Source: a virus. Taken from it: a stretch of DNA of 49,644 nucleotides. The notes beneath the pieces are model-generated. The model was not told where the DNA came from. It made no database searches and was given only the letters and a program-made list of their open reading frames with translations. Positions 6,613-13,531 of the stretch are shown here, one piece after another (position 1 is the first letter of the stretch; each line of letters starts with the position of its first letter). The stretch lies in the IMG/VR virus record IMGVR_UViG_3300033571_004463, positions 1 to 49,644 of that record. One strand, given 5' to 3'. A program made the position numbers and the translations under genes.

Positions 6613-7791
6613 ATGCCGAATATAAAGTTTTCTGATTTTACATTTGAAGCTCCAAATGGCACAGCCCAATTGGTTGGGTATAGGGGTACAGTAAACTTTA
6701 GAACTGATACTACTTCTTTGGCGAATAGCTTAGGGACTGCTGACCTTGTTGACTTAACATCAGAGCAAGAGGTTACGGGCAGTAAATTATTTACATCTAC
6801 TTTGATGCTAGGAGAATCTTCAGCGGCATCAATGTCGGGTGCAACATTGTATAGTAACTCAAGCGATACTTCCTATTGGGTTTTAAACTCTCGATTTGAT
6901 GATGATCTAAAGGCAATTTCTTTTAGGTCTAATAACTCAGCCCGATGGGAGATTGCTGTTGATGGCCTTTCTCAGGATTTGTCATTTAACTTCTACAATG
7001 ACGCGGGTGTCCTTCAGACTTCTGCTCTTTATCTAAGCAGATCGAATGGTCAGGTTCGTATGACTCAGTCATTGCGATTAGATGTGAACTTAAGGGTTGA
7101 CAATAACTCTGTTGTCATATCAAATGATGAGCTTCAGAGGCTTAGTGGTGTATCATCAAATATCCAAACTCAGATAGATTTAAAGCAGAATACCATTTTT
7201 ACTGATGGCGATACCACCAAGTTATTGGATGGAACTATCTCATTCAGAAATATAACCGATACAGATGTTCCTTCTTTGGGTGCAAGTAAATTCACTTCAG
7301 GGACTTTTAGTAAGGCTGTGATGCCACAAAGAGTTATTCCTTCTGCTAGGACTACAGCTTCAAATACAAATGCTTCAGTAACTTCAGAGGTTACGATAGG
7401 GTCAGTAACAATCCCATCAGGGTCTTTATCTATTGGAGATATTATTAAGGTTAATGCATTCTATTCATATTCAGGAGCTTTTGCAAAGAATATTAGGATT
7501 AGGGTTGGTTCAACAGTTGGTAATTCGGGAACTATTATTAATACTTCAACTTCTATTGGGGCTTCTGTAGCAGTTACTCAGTTTGAAGGAATGTATGTTA
7601 TAACAGGTAGCACTACAATGAGATTTATTGTAGTCCCACTTTCTTCTTATGGAACAAATAATGTTGCTGTATCTTCTGTTACAATACCAAATATTGCTTC
7701 ATCTAATATTGTTTTTTCTTTTAATGGAACTTCAAGTAATCCTACATCTTTTACATTGGAGTGTGCTTACGTTGAAATTATTAAACCATGA
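6613..7791 (+). CDS. Tail-fibre-like protein 2 (392 aa), paralogue
   Basis: This 392-residue tandem paralogue of the upstream protein matches it at the N-terminus (MPNIKFSDFTFEAPNG), at VTGSKLF, at LKAISFRSNNSARWEI, at the SSNIQTQIDLKQ joint and at DVPSLGASKFTSGTF. The C-terminal domain has diverged most. Its DNA looks AT-richer than copy 1, consistent with relaxed selection, exchange or diversification of the tip. The stop overlaps the next start (ATGA). Confidence 0.7.
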   Translation: MPNIKFSDFTFEAPNGTAQLVGYRGTVNFRTDTTSLANSLGTADLVDLTSEQEVTGSKLFTSTLMLGESSAASMSGATLYSNSSDTSYWVLNSRFDDDLKAISFRSNNSARWEIAVDGLSQDLSFNFYNDAGVLQTSALYLSRSNGQVRMTQSLRLDVNLRVDNNSVVISNDELQRLSGVSSNIQTQIDLKQNTIFTDGDTTKLLDGTISFRNITDTDVPSLGASKFTSGTFSKAVMPQRVIPSARTTASNTNASVTSEVTIGSVTIPSGSLSIGDIIKVNAFYSYSGAFAKNIRIRVGSTVGNSGTIINTSTSIGASVAVTQFEGMYVITGSTTMRFIVVPLSSYGTNNVAVSSVTIPNIASSNIVFSFNGTSSNPTSFTLECAYVEIIKP

Positions 7792-7940
7792 TATACGCTG
7801 TTAGTGATTTAGAAATGAATATGACGTATGGCTTGACATACGAAGAGGCGGTAGCTCTTATGAAAGAAGGGTATCGTCTTTGGGAATCAGATGGTAATGA
7901 GCCTTATAAAGAGATTCAGTATGAAGCAGTGGGTAATTAA
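7788..7940 (+). CDS. Hypothetical small protein (50 aa)
   Basis: This 50-residue acidic protein starts in the ATGA at the end of the second fibre gene and ends inside the holin gene (20-base overlap). It has a helical core (LTYEEAVALMKEGYRLWE). No family is recognised. Tight overlaps on both sides support expression. Confidence 0.55.
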   Translation: MIYAVSDLEMNMTYGLTYEEAVALMKEGYRLWESDGNEPYKEIQYEAVGN

Positions 7941-8307
7941 TATTCTCATTGGTGTTGGAGCTGTATTGTCGCCAATCGTTCCGTTGTTTGCTACAGTATG
8001 TATCTTGATTGCATGCGATTTTGTCTTTGGCTTGTACCGAGCGTACAAAACCAATCAAGAGATTTCATCTCGTAAGATGGGTCACACCATTTCAAAGGTA
8101 TTGTTGTACAATATAGCGGTGCTTACGGTCTTTATGATTGAGAAGTACGTGATGGATGGCAATGCTCCCTATGCCAAGATTATTGTTGGTGTGATTGCGA
8201 TGGTTGAGTTGAAGAGTATTGACGAAAGCTTCAAGCTAATCTTCGGATATAGCCTATATGATAGCTTCAAGGACAAGTTAAAGCGCGGAGCAAGCGAAAC
8301 AAAATGA
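7921..8307 (+). CDS. Holin (phage_holin_4 / PF05105-like)
   Basis: The product has 128 residues from MKQWVIN; longer in-frame starts at 7891 and 7897 would lie deeper inside the upstream gene. It has hydrophobic segments at about 4-36, 58-73 and 84-97, the short loop FGLYRAYKTNQEISSRKMGHTISKV, and a basic C-terminal tail. This matches toxin-secretion/phage-lysis holins of the PF05105 type, which open the inner membrane for the endolysin. The next gene is a probable spanin, overlapping by four bases. Confidence 0.8.
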   Translation: MKQWVINILIGVGAVLSPIVPLFATVCILIACDFVFGLYRAYKTNQEISSRKMGHTISKVLLYNIAVLTVFMIEKYVMDGNAPYAKIIVGVIAMVELKSIDESFKLIFGYSLYDSFKDKLKRGASETK

Positions 8308-8702
8308 AACATCTACTACTATTGTTGGTATTAACGGGGTGTTGTAAGAAGATTCACCTTCATGAGCCCATTGATGATAGCACAGGTACTGTGTATATGC
8401 AGTCAAGCCATGTTAATCTGCCTGTAGATGGATTGAGTACGCGTCAACAGGTGCGTTTGTCCAAGCAATTAATCAAACATGAGTACCGATACCTGCGTGA
8501 TTCAGTGAAAATCGTGACAAAAACCGTGTATGACACGGTAAGATTGCGTGAACAGACCATCCGACAGGTGCAAGAGGTGGTGACTAAGGGTGAAGTGAAG
8601 CAGAATAAGGACGATGAGGCGTGGAAGAAGTGGTTAATCTTCTCTGTTGTAGGGGGATTTGTACTTTTGGCTATTGTTGTTTTGGTTCTCAGAAAAATTT
8701 GA
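8304..8702 (+). CDS. Probable unimolecular spanin (u-spanin)
   Basis: This 132-residue protein has a lipoprotein signal at the N-terminus (KHLLLLLVLTGC, with lipobox LTGC and Cys13) and a C-terminal transmembrane segment (about 110-130, WLIFSVVGG then VLLAIVVLVL). Between them lies a charged, probably helical and beta periplasmic linker with REQTIRQVQEVV. Outer-membrane lipid anchor plus inner-membrane helix is the layout of T1-type u-spanins, which fuse the two membranes at the last step of lysis. Placement directly after the holin supports this. I see no sequence relationship to a known spanin. Confidence 0.65.
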   Translation: MKHLLLLLVLTGCCKKIHLHEPIDDSTGTVYMQSSHVNLPVDGLSTRQQVRLSKQLIKHEYRYLRDSVKIVTKTVYDTVRLREQTIRQVQEVVTKGEVKQNKDDEAWKKWLIFSVVGGFVLLAIVVLVLRKI

Positions 8703-8710
8703 TACCTTTG
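8681..8710 (+). promoter_or_regulatory. Promoter for the 8726 operon
   Basis: TTTG (8681-8684), an 18-base spacer and TACCTTTG (8703-8710) match the Bacteroidota promoter. The start codon at 8726 is 15 bases downstream. Confidence 0.6.
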
Positions 8711-8725
8711 TAAAAATAAAATCTC

Positions 8726-8959
8726 ATGACACACTTAACTGAACAAGAATTATCTCTATTGACCGAGTTGAACACCGAATTTGCCAAGGCAAAGATGGGA
8801 TTAGGTGACTTAGAGATTCAAAAGAGCATGTTGCTTAATGACATTTCTTCAATGAAGCGTGAGTTTGACGCTCAAGAAAAGAATCTTATTGAGAAGTACG
8901 GAGCAAATGCCATCATTAATTTAAAAACAGGTGAGATAACCTACGAGGATAAAGAGTAA
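8726..8959 (+). CDS. Small coiled-coil protein (77 aa)
   Basis: This 77-residue, mostly helical protein has the pattern LTEQELSLLTELNTEFAKAK, then LGDLEIQKSMLLNDISSMKREF, then a short tail KYGANAIINLKTGEITYEDKE. Similar small proteins occur beside structural genes in many phages with no assigned role. It has its own promoter. Its stop overlaps the next start by one base. Confidence 0.7.
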   Translation: MTHLTEQELSLLTELNTEFAKAKMGLGDLEIQKSMLLNDISSMKREFDAQEKNLIEKYGANAIINLKTGEITYEDKE

Positions 8960-9558
8960 TGGCAAATATTGGTTCATACCCTATTGACGGGACAATTTCA
9001 GGTGGCGATAAGTTAATTGGTACTGATGTATCTAATAATAATGCGACCAAGAACTTCACTGTTTCTGACTTAGCTAGCTATATTGCTGATGAAGTTCCTG
9101 CACCAACATTAGAGGAGGTTACTGCTGCAGGTAATGTTACATTAAGTGACATTGTTGTTAGTGGTGAGATGGAGTCTGATAGCATTTTGAATAATGGTGC
9201 TATGGTTACTCAGACAGCTCAGGTTAATGGGGCATGTAGCGTTGGCAGCTTATCTTCTTCAGGTGCTGTATCAGGAACTACAGGGTCTTTCACAGGATTG
9301 GTGTCAACAACAGGAGGGCTTCGCTTTATCGGAGATATGAATATTGGTGGCGGGAATAGCGCTTTTACTTTTACAAGCGATGTTGTAGAGCAGGATGGGT
9401 TAGACTTCGTTGGACGAACTGAGATTAAGACTGAGTTGATTAATGTAATCAATATTCCTCAGTTTCCTGACAGTCAAACTGCGGATTCGGGCGGATTAGT
9501 CGCAGGAGATATTTATTACAACACTACATTTGGTGGCATTTCAGTAGTATTACCGTAA
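8959..9558 (+). CDS. Fibre-like appendage protein (199 aa)
   Basis: This 199-residue, low-complexity beta-rich protein begins MANIGSYPIDGTISGGDKLIG and continues TDVSNNNATKNFTVSDLASYI, an N-terminus frequent in short fibre or base proteins of Bacteroidota phages. The middle is a run of S, G, T and V repeats typical of trimeric fibres. The C-terminus (GLVAGDIYYNTTFGGISVVLP) resembles an end-cap. Its role in the virion is inferred. Confidence 0.6.
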   Translation: MANIGSYPIDGTISGGDKLIGTDVSNNNATKNFTVSDLASYIADEVPAPTLEEVTAAGNVTLSDIVVSGEMESDSILNNGAMVTQTAQVNGACSVGSLSSSGAVSGTTGSFTGLVSTTGGLRFIGDMNIGGGNSAFTFTSDVVEQDGLDFVGRTEIKTELINVINIPQFPDSQTADSGGLVAGDIYYNTTFGGISVVLP

Positions 9559-9785
9559 TGAATATCAGGAAGATAGCTATTGGGCCTGACTACAAGAGTG
9601 GTGCGATGCATTACATTATGGGTCAGAAGGTGCTTGATAGCTCTCATGAGATTCATTTGATAAAGTTCCATGCCTTGAAAAATTCTTTTGAGGTGTATGT
9701 TATAAACAGCAATCAAGAAGTATTTTTGTGGAAGGAATTTACGCAGACGATGCCTATTGTAGTTGAGTATAACATAAACTTTTAA
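9558..9785 (+). CDS. Hypothetical protein (75 aa)
   Basis: This 75-residue alpha/beta protein has MHYIMGQKVLDSSHEIHLIKF and a beta-rich second half. No motif is recognised. It overlaps the upstream stop by one base (TAATG) and abuts the next gene, so it belongs to this operon. Confidence 0.6.
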   Translation: MNIRKIAIGPDYKSGAMHYIMGQKVLDSSHEIHLIKFHALKNSFEVYVINSNQEVFLWKEFTQTMPIVVEYNINF

Positions 9786-10352
9786 ATGAAATCACCATTC
9801 TATTTTATCGTAAAGCCATTAAATGGCAAGCGCTATGACAATGAGAAATCTATTGGTGGCGTTGATGTTATCTTGTCTTCTTCGGAAGAAGATTTCAAAG
9901 TGTCTAACCGTAAGGCAGTAGTTGTATCTACGCCATTAGGGTACGATGGGCCGATTGCAGAGGGTGACCTATTGTTGGTTCACCACAATGTATTCAAGTT
10001 CTACAATGACATGAAGGGAAGACGCAGGAGCGGGCGTAGTTATCTATTTGATGACATGTTCTTTGTTGACGTTGAACAATTCTTTATGTATTGCAAGAAT
10101 GATGTGTGGTATGCGCATAGTAAATACTGCTTTGTGTCACCAACAAAAGTTGATGAGGGTATGTCGTTAGTTAACTCAAGCAGCATCAGTGACTTCGTTG
10201 GTGTAATGGAATATCCCAATGATTATTTGACTAGCAATGGGATTAATAAAGGTGATTTAATTACATTTACTCCTGATAGCGAATACGAATTTTATTTGGA
10301 CGATAAGAAAATGTATCGTATATTTGACCATCAAATCACAATGAAGCTATGA
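9786..10352 (+). CDS. GroES-like (Cpn10-fold) protein (188 aa)
   Basis: The order of elements follows Cpn10: FYFIVKPLNGKRY (first strand), then IGGVDVILSSSEED (mobile-loop-like, with VIL in place of IVL), NRKAVVVSTPLGYDGPIAEGDLLLVHHNVFKF (barrel and dome), and MFFVDVEQFFMY. A second barrel-like stretch follows: GVMEYPNDYL, GINKGDLITFTPDSEYEF, KMYRIFDHQITMKL. It is about twice the length of a normal GroES. It could be a second, T4 gp31-like co-chaperonin dedicated to capsid folding, or an unrelated barrel protein. The assignment is by eye. Confidence 0.5.
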   Translation: MKSPFYFIVKPLNGKRYDNEKSIGGVDVILSSSEEDFKVSNRKAVVVSTPLGYDGPIAEGDLLLVHHNVFKFYNDMKGRRRSGRSYLFDDMFFVDVEQFFMYCKNDVWYAHSKYCFVSPTKVDEGMSLVNSSSISDFVGVMEYPNDYLTSNGINKGDLITFTPDSEYEFYLDDKKMYRIFDHQITMKL

Positions 10353-10561
10353 GCAAGTACTTGAAACCAAATGATGCCGAAGATGTTGAAGCATTCAATT
10401 GGAAACTCAAGCTTCTTGAATCTCAGTTGACAGGTGAATTGAGCGATGAGCAGTTTAATATTCAAGCTGAGATTGGGGATATTAAGCGTTTGCTTGCAAG
10501 CGTTGGAGCTCCTGAAAAGCCGAATGACTCTCCGTATGAGTGCTTCGGTTGTGGAAGTTAA
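10349..10561 (+). CDS. Hypothetical small protein (70 aa)
   Basis: This 70-residue protein has two predicted helices (VEAFNWKLKLLESQLTGELS and EQFNIQAEIGDIKRLLASV) and a short tail with CFGC. It starts within the previous stop (ATGA). It could pair with the GroES-like protein upstream; function unknown. A terminator follows 40 bases later, closing the operon. Confidence 0.6.
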   Translation: MSKYLKPNDAEDVEAFNWKLKLLESQLTGELSDEQFNIQAEIGDIKRLLASVGAPEKPNDSPYECFGCGS

Positions 10562-10602
10562 AAGTTTTCTGTTTTCTATATTGTTTGTTTTTGGTTAGAC
10601 TG

Positions 10603-10635
10603 AAACCCGTCTGTTGTGAAACATGCGGGTTTTTT
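10603..10635 (+). terminator. Rho-independent terminator
   Basis: AAACCCG (10603-10609) pairs with CGGGTTT (10626-10632), followed by a continuous T run to 10635. It ends the 8726-10561 operon. The next promoter (TATATTTG, 10639) starts almost on its tail. Confidence 0.75.
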
Positions 10636-10638
10636 ATT

Positions 10639-10646
10639 TATATTTG
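10639..10646 (+). promoter_or_regulatory. Bacteroidota -7 promoter box for terminase operon
   Basis: TATATTTG ends five bases before the ATG at 10652. A TTG at 10614-10616, inside the terminator loop, gives a 22-base spacer. It is likely the start of the packaging and structural transcript. Confidence 0.55.
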
Positions 10647-10651
10647 CAAAC

Positions 10652-11035
10652 ATGAGCGTAATCGCAGGTAATCTTGCAGAGATAAAGTTCTTATTATTAT
10701 GCACTGAGAAAGGACATATTGTCTCTAAGCCAATCATGGATGGATGCAACTATGACTTCATTGTTGATAGGGCAGGTGTCGTTAGTCGTGTTCAGGTAAA
10801 GTCTACTAATTGCTTCATGCCACAGGACAATAGTTACGTGGTTAATATCAATCATGGAACTAAGCATGAGAAGAGATATAGTAAGAATTCAGTTGACGAG
10901 ATTGCAGTGTACGTGTTTGACTATGATGCATGGTATTTGATACCTGTTGTTGGAGATAAGTTTACTACTTATGTGAGGGTATCTCCTAACAACCCATTGG
11001 CAAAAGGGAAGTATGAAAAATTTAGAATCAAATGA
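10652..11035 (+). CDS. PD-(D/E)XK endonuclease, group I intron-endonuclease-like
   Basis: The product has 127 residues from MSVIAGNL; an in-frame ATG at 10616 lies within a terminator and before the promoter box. The N-terminus has GNLAEIKFLLLCTEKGHIVSKP (E10), then DGCNYDFIVDR (D35) and VQVKSTN (Q48, K50), the PD-(D/E)XK core as in PF11645, with Gln in place of the usual acid. It could be a resolvase-like nuclease acting before packaging or a former homing enzyme. Its position immediately before the terminase genes favours a DNA-processing role in packaging. Confidence 0.7.
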   Translation: MSVIAGNLAEIKFLLLCTEKGHIVSKPIMDGCNYDFIVDRAGVVSRVQVKSTNCFMPQDNSYVVNINHGTKHEKRYSKNSVDEIAVYVFDYDAWYLIPVVGDKFTTYVRVSPNNPLAKGKYEKFRIK

Positions 11036-11325
11036 GAAATAAGGTAGAAATTAAATCAAAGATTATTGAGGCGGGGTATGCCGCTGTCAATGAATTAATC
11101 GAGGTAGCGCGTGATAAGATTATCAATAACAGCGATGAAGATTTGTCTGCTGATAAGTTGAAGAACGCTGCGGCTACTAAGAAGTTGGCATTGTTTGATG
11201 CCTTCGAGATATTGAACAGGCTTCAGAGTGAAGAGGAAGCTATTGAGATGGAACGTAAAGGAATAAGTTATGAAGACTCAAAGCAAGGCTTTGCCGAAAG
11301 ACGAGCTGATAAAAACAATAAGTAA
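11032..11325 (+). CDS. terS: Putative terminase small subunit
   Basis: This 97-residue, almost fully helical protein overlaps terL by 56 bases. It contains IIEAGYAAVNELIEVARDKI and LSADKLKNAAATKKLALFDAFEILNRLQ. Size, helical content and position immediately before the large terminase point to the DNA-recognition subunit of the packaging motor. No classical HTH is obvious, so the call rests mainly on context. Confidence 0.6.
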   Translation: MRNKVEIKSKIIEAGYAAVNELIEVARDKIINNSDEDLSADKLKNAAATKKLALFDAFEILNRLQSEEEAIEMERKGISYEDSKQGFAERRADKNNK

Positions 11326-13531
11326 CTACGTTCCCGATAAGGTAATCCAAAAAAAGAATAAATTTCGCAGTTGGAAGTACGGATACAACGAGGACTACGA
11401 CATGGTCGTTATATCGAAGACAGGTTGTATCGGTGAGATTGTCAATATCAGGGGATTAGCTATTGCTCTTCCTGAAGTTCCCAAGGAAGTAGACCGTAGG
11501 TCATCTACGCCATCTGAGCAGTATTGGGAGCGCCGTCAGTTACCTAAGGAGTTAACACGCATTCAGTCTATCTTCCAATGGAATGATTTGCCATCTGAGT
11601 TCAAGTCAAGATGGGTGGGGTATATTGAGCGAGAGTTTGATTACCGTGAGCTCGGCTATTGGTTCATGAACAACGGAGTTCCGACGTATATCACAGGGTC
11701 TCATTACATGTACTTGCAATGGGCGAGTATTGACGTTGGATACCCTGACTATCGTGAAGCCAATAGAATCCTTTGGATATTTTGGGAGGCGTGTAAGGCA
11801 GACCATAGGTGTTTCGGTATGGTGTATCTAAAGATTCGTCGTTCAGGGTTCTCATATATGTCAGCATCAGAGTCTGTTAATGTAGGCACTATCTCTAAGA
11901 ATGCAAGGATTGGTGTGCTATCTAAGAAGGGTGATGATGCCAAGAAGTTATTCACTGATAAGATTGTTCCTATCAATGGCAAGATGCCATTCTTCTTCCG
12001 TCCTATCATGGATGGTATGGACAAGCCGAAGACTGAGCTTGCTTATCGTATTCCTGCGTCGAAGATTACACGTAAGAACATGACGACGATAAATGATGAC
12101 GATGTAATTGATGGATTGAATACCACGATAGATTGGAAGAACACGGACGATAACGCTTATGACGGGGAGAAGCTCAAGCTTTTGGTTCATGATGAATCAG
12201 GTAAATGGTTGAAGCCTAATAGTATTGAGAACAATTGGCGTGTAACGAAGACGTGTCTTAGGATTGGTAGTAAGATTATTGGCAAGTGTATGATGGGTTC
12301 TACCTGTAATGCATTGGCCAAAGGTGGTAATAACTTCAAGGACTTGTACTACGATTCAAATGTCAGTTTAAGAAATGGCAATGGTCAGACCAAGAGTGGA
12401 CTGTACTCTTTGTTTATTCCAATGGAGTGGAATATGGAGGGGTTCATTGATAGGTATGGTATGCCTGTGCTCAGAAAGCCTGAGACATTTATCATGGGTG
12501 TTGATGGTGAGAAGATTACTAATGGCGCTATTGATTATTGGGAGGCTGAGGTTGAGTCTTTAAAGAACGACGCTGATGCTTTGAATGAGCACTATCGTCA
12601 GTTCCCACGTACTGAGTCTCATGCGTTTAGGGATGAGAGTAAGACGGCATTGTTTAGTTTGACTAAGATTTATCAACAGGTTGACTTCAACGAGTCAAGG
12701 ATTGAAGCTCAACACTTGACCCGTGGAAGTTTCAGTTGGAAGGGAGGGAAGCCTGATAGTGAAGTTATCTTCACGCCTGACCAAAGGGGTAGGTTCTTAA
12801 TCTCTTGGTTTCCTCCTGCGGGGTATCAGAACAGAATGATTGTGAGGAATGGAATGAAGTATCCTGCAAATGAACACATGGGGTCATTTGGGTGCGACTC
12901 TTACGACATCTCTGCTGTCACAGACGGACGTGGTTCAAATGGGTCGCTGCATGGGATGACTAAATTCCACATGGATGAAGGGCCGATTAATCATTTCTTC
13001 TTAGAGTATATCGCTCGTCCTCAGACTGCAGAGATATTCTTTGAAGAGGTACTTATGGCATTGGTATTCTATGGTATGCCTATCCTCGCTGAGAACAATA
13101 AGCCTCGACTCTTATACCACTTGAAGAACAGGGGATACCGTGGGTACTCCATGAATAGACCTGACAAACCGATTGCAAAATTATCGGTTACTGAGCGTGA
13201 GCTTGGTGGGATTCCAAACTCATCAGAAGATGTGCGCCAAGCACATGCAGCTGCAATTGAATCGTACATAGAACAGTATGTTGGGTTTGACCTCTCAGGC
13301 AAATATAGAGATCCTGCTGAAATTGGAGACATGCCGTTCATGAGGACTCTTGAGGATTGGGCCAAGTTTGATATTAACAACAGGACGAAGTATGATGCTT
13401 CTATTAGTTCGGGATTGGCGATTATGGCCAACCAAAAACACCTGTATCAAGCCGAGAAAAAAGATAAGAAATTAGTTCTTAACTTTGCAAGGTATAGTAA
13501 TGATGGCAATACAAGCCAATTGATTCGATGA
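11270..13531 (+). CDS. terL: Terminase large subunit
   Basis: This 753-residue packaging ATPase-nuclease pumps DNA through the portal and cuts it. The ATPase has a variant Walker A (KIRRSGFS, 188-195), as seen in phages with K/R-rich P-loops, and a Walker B LLVHDE with D308 and E309. A probable coupling segment (MMGSTCNA) follows. The C-terminal half holds the RNase H-like nuclease region, with candidate acids in FGCDSYDISAV. The protein is longer than the 450-600 residues common for TerL, with an N-terminal extension of about 130 residues. Its stop overlaps the portal start. Confidence 0.88.
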   Translation: MKTQSKALPKDELIKTISNYVPDKVIQKKNKFRSWKYGYNEDYDMVVISKTGCIGEIVNIRGLAIALPEVPKEVDRRSSTPSEQYWERRQLPKELTRIQSIFQWNDLPSEFKSRWVGYIEREFDYRELGYWFMNNGVPTYITGSHYMYLQWASIDVGYPDYREANRILWIFWEACKADHRCFGMVYLKIRRSGFSYMSASESVNVGTISKNARIGVLSKKGDDAKKLFTDKIVPINGKMPFFFRPIMDGMDKPKTELAYRIPASKITRKNMTTINDDDVIDGLNTTIDWKNTDDNAYDGEKLKLLVHDESGKWLKPNSIENNWRVTKTCLRIGSKIIGKCMMGSTCNALAKGGNNFKDLYYDSNVSLRNGNGQTKSGLYSLFIPMEWNMEGFIDRYGMPVLRKPETFIMGVDGEKITNGAIDYWEAEVESLKNDADALNEHYRQFPRTESHAFRDESKTALFSLTKIYQQVDFNESRIEAQHLTRGSFSWKGGKPDSEVIFTPDQRGRFLISWFPPAGYQNRMIVRNGMKYPANEHMGSFGCDSYDISAVTDGRGSNGSLHGMTKFHMDEGPINHFFLEYIARPQTAEIFFEEVLMALVFYGMPILAENNKPRLLYHLKNRGYRGYSMNRPDKPIAKLSVTERELGGIPNSSEDVRQAHAAAIESYIEQYVGFDLSGKYRDPAEIGDMPFMRTLEDWAKFDINNRTKYDASISSGLAIMANQKHLYQAEKKDKKLVLNFARYSNDGNTSQLIR

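Noticed and set aside
10616-10651. Longer N-terminus for the 10652 nuclease
   Set aside because: The extension lies in the terminator and upstream of the TATATTTG box, so the ATG at 10652 is preferred.
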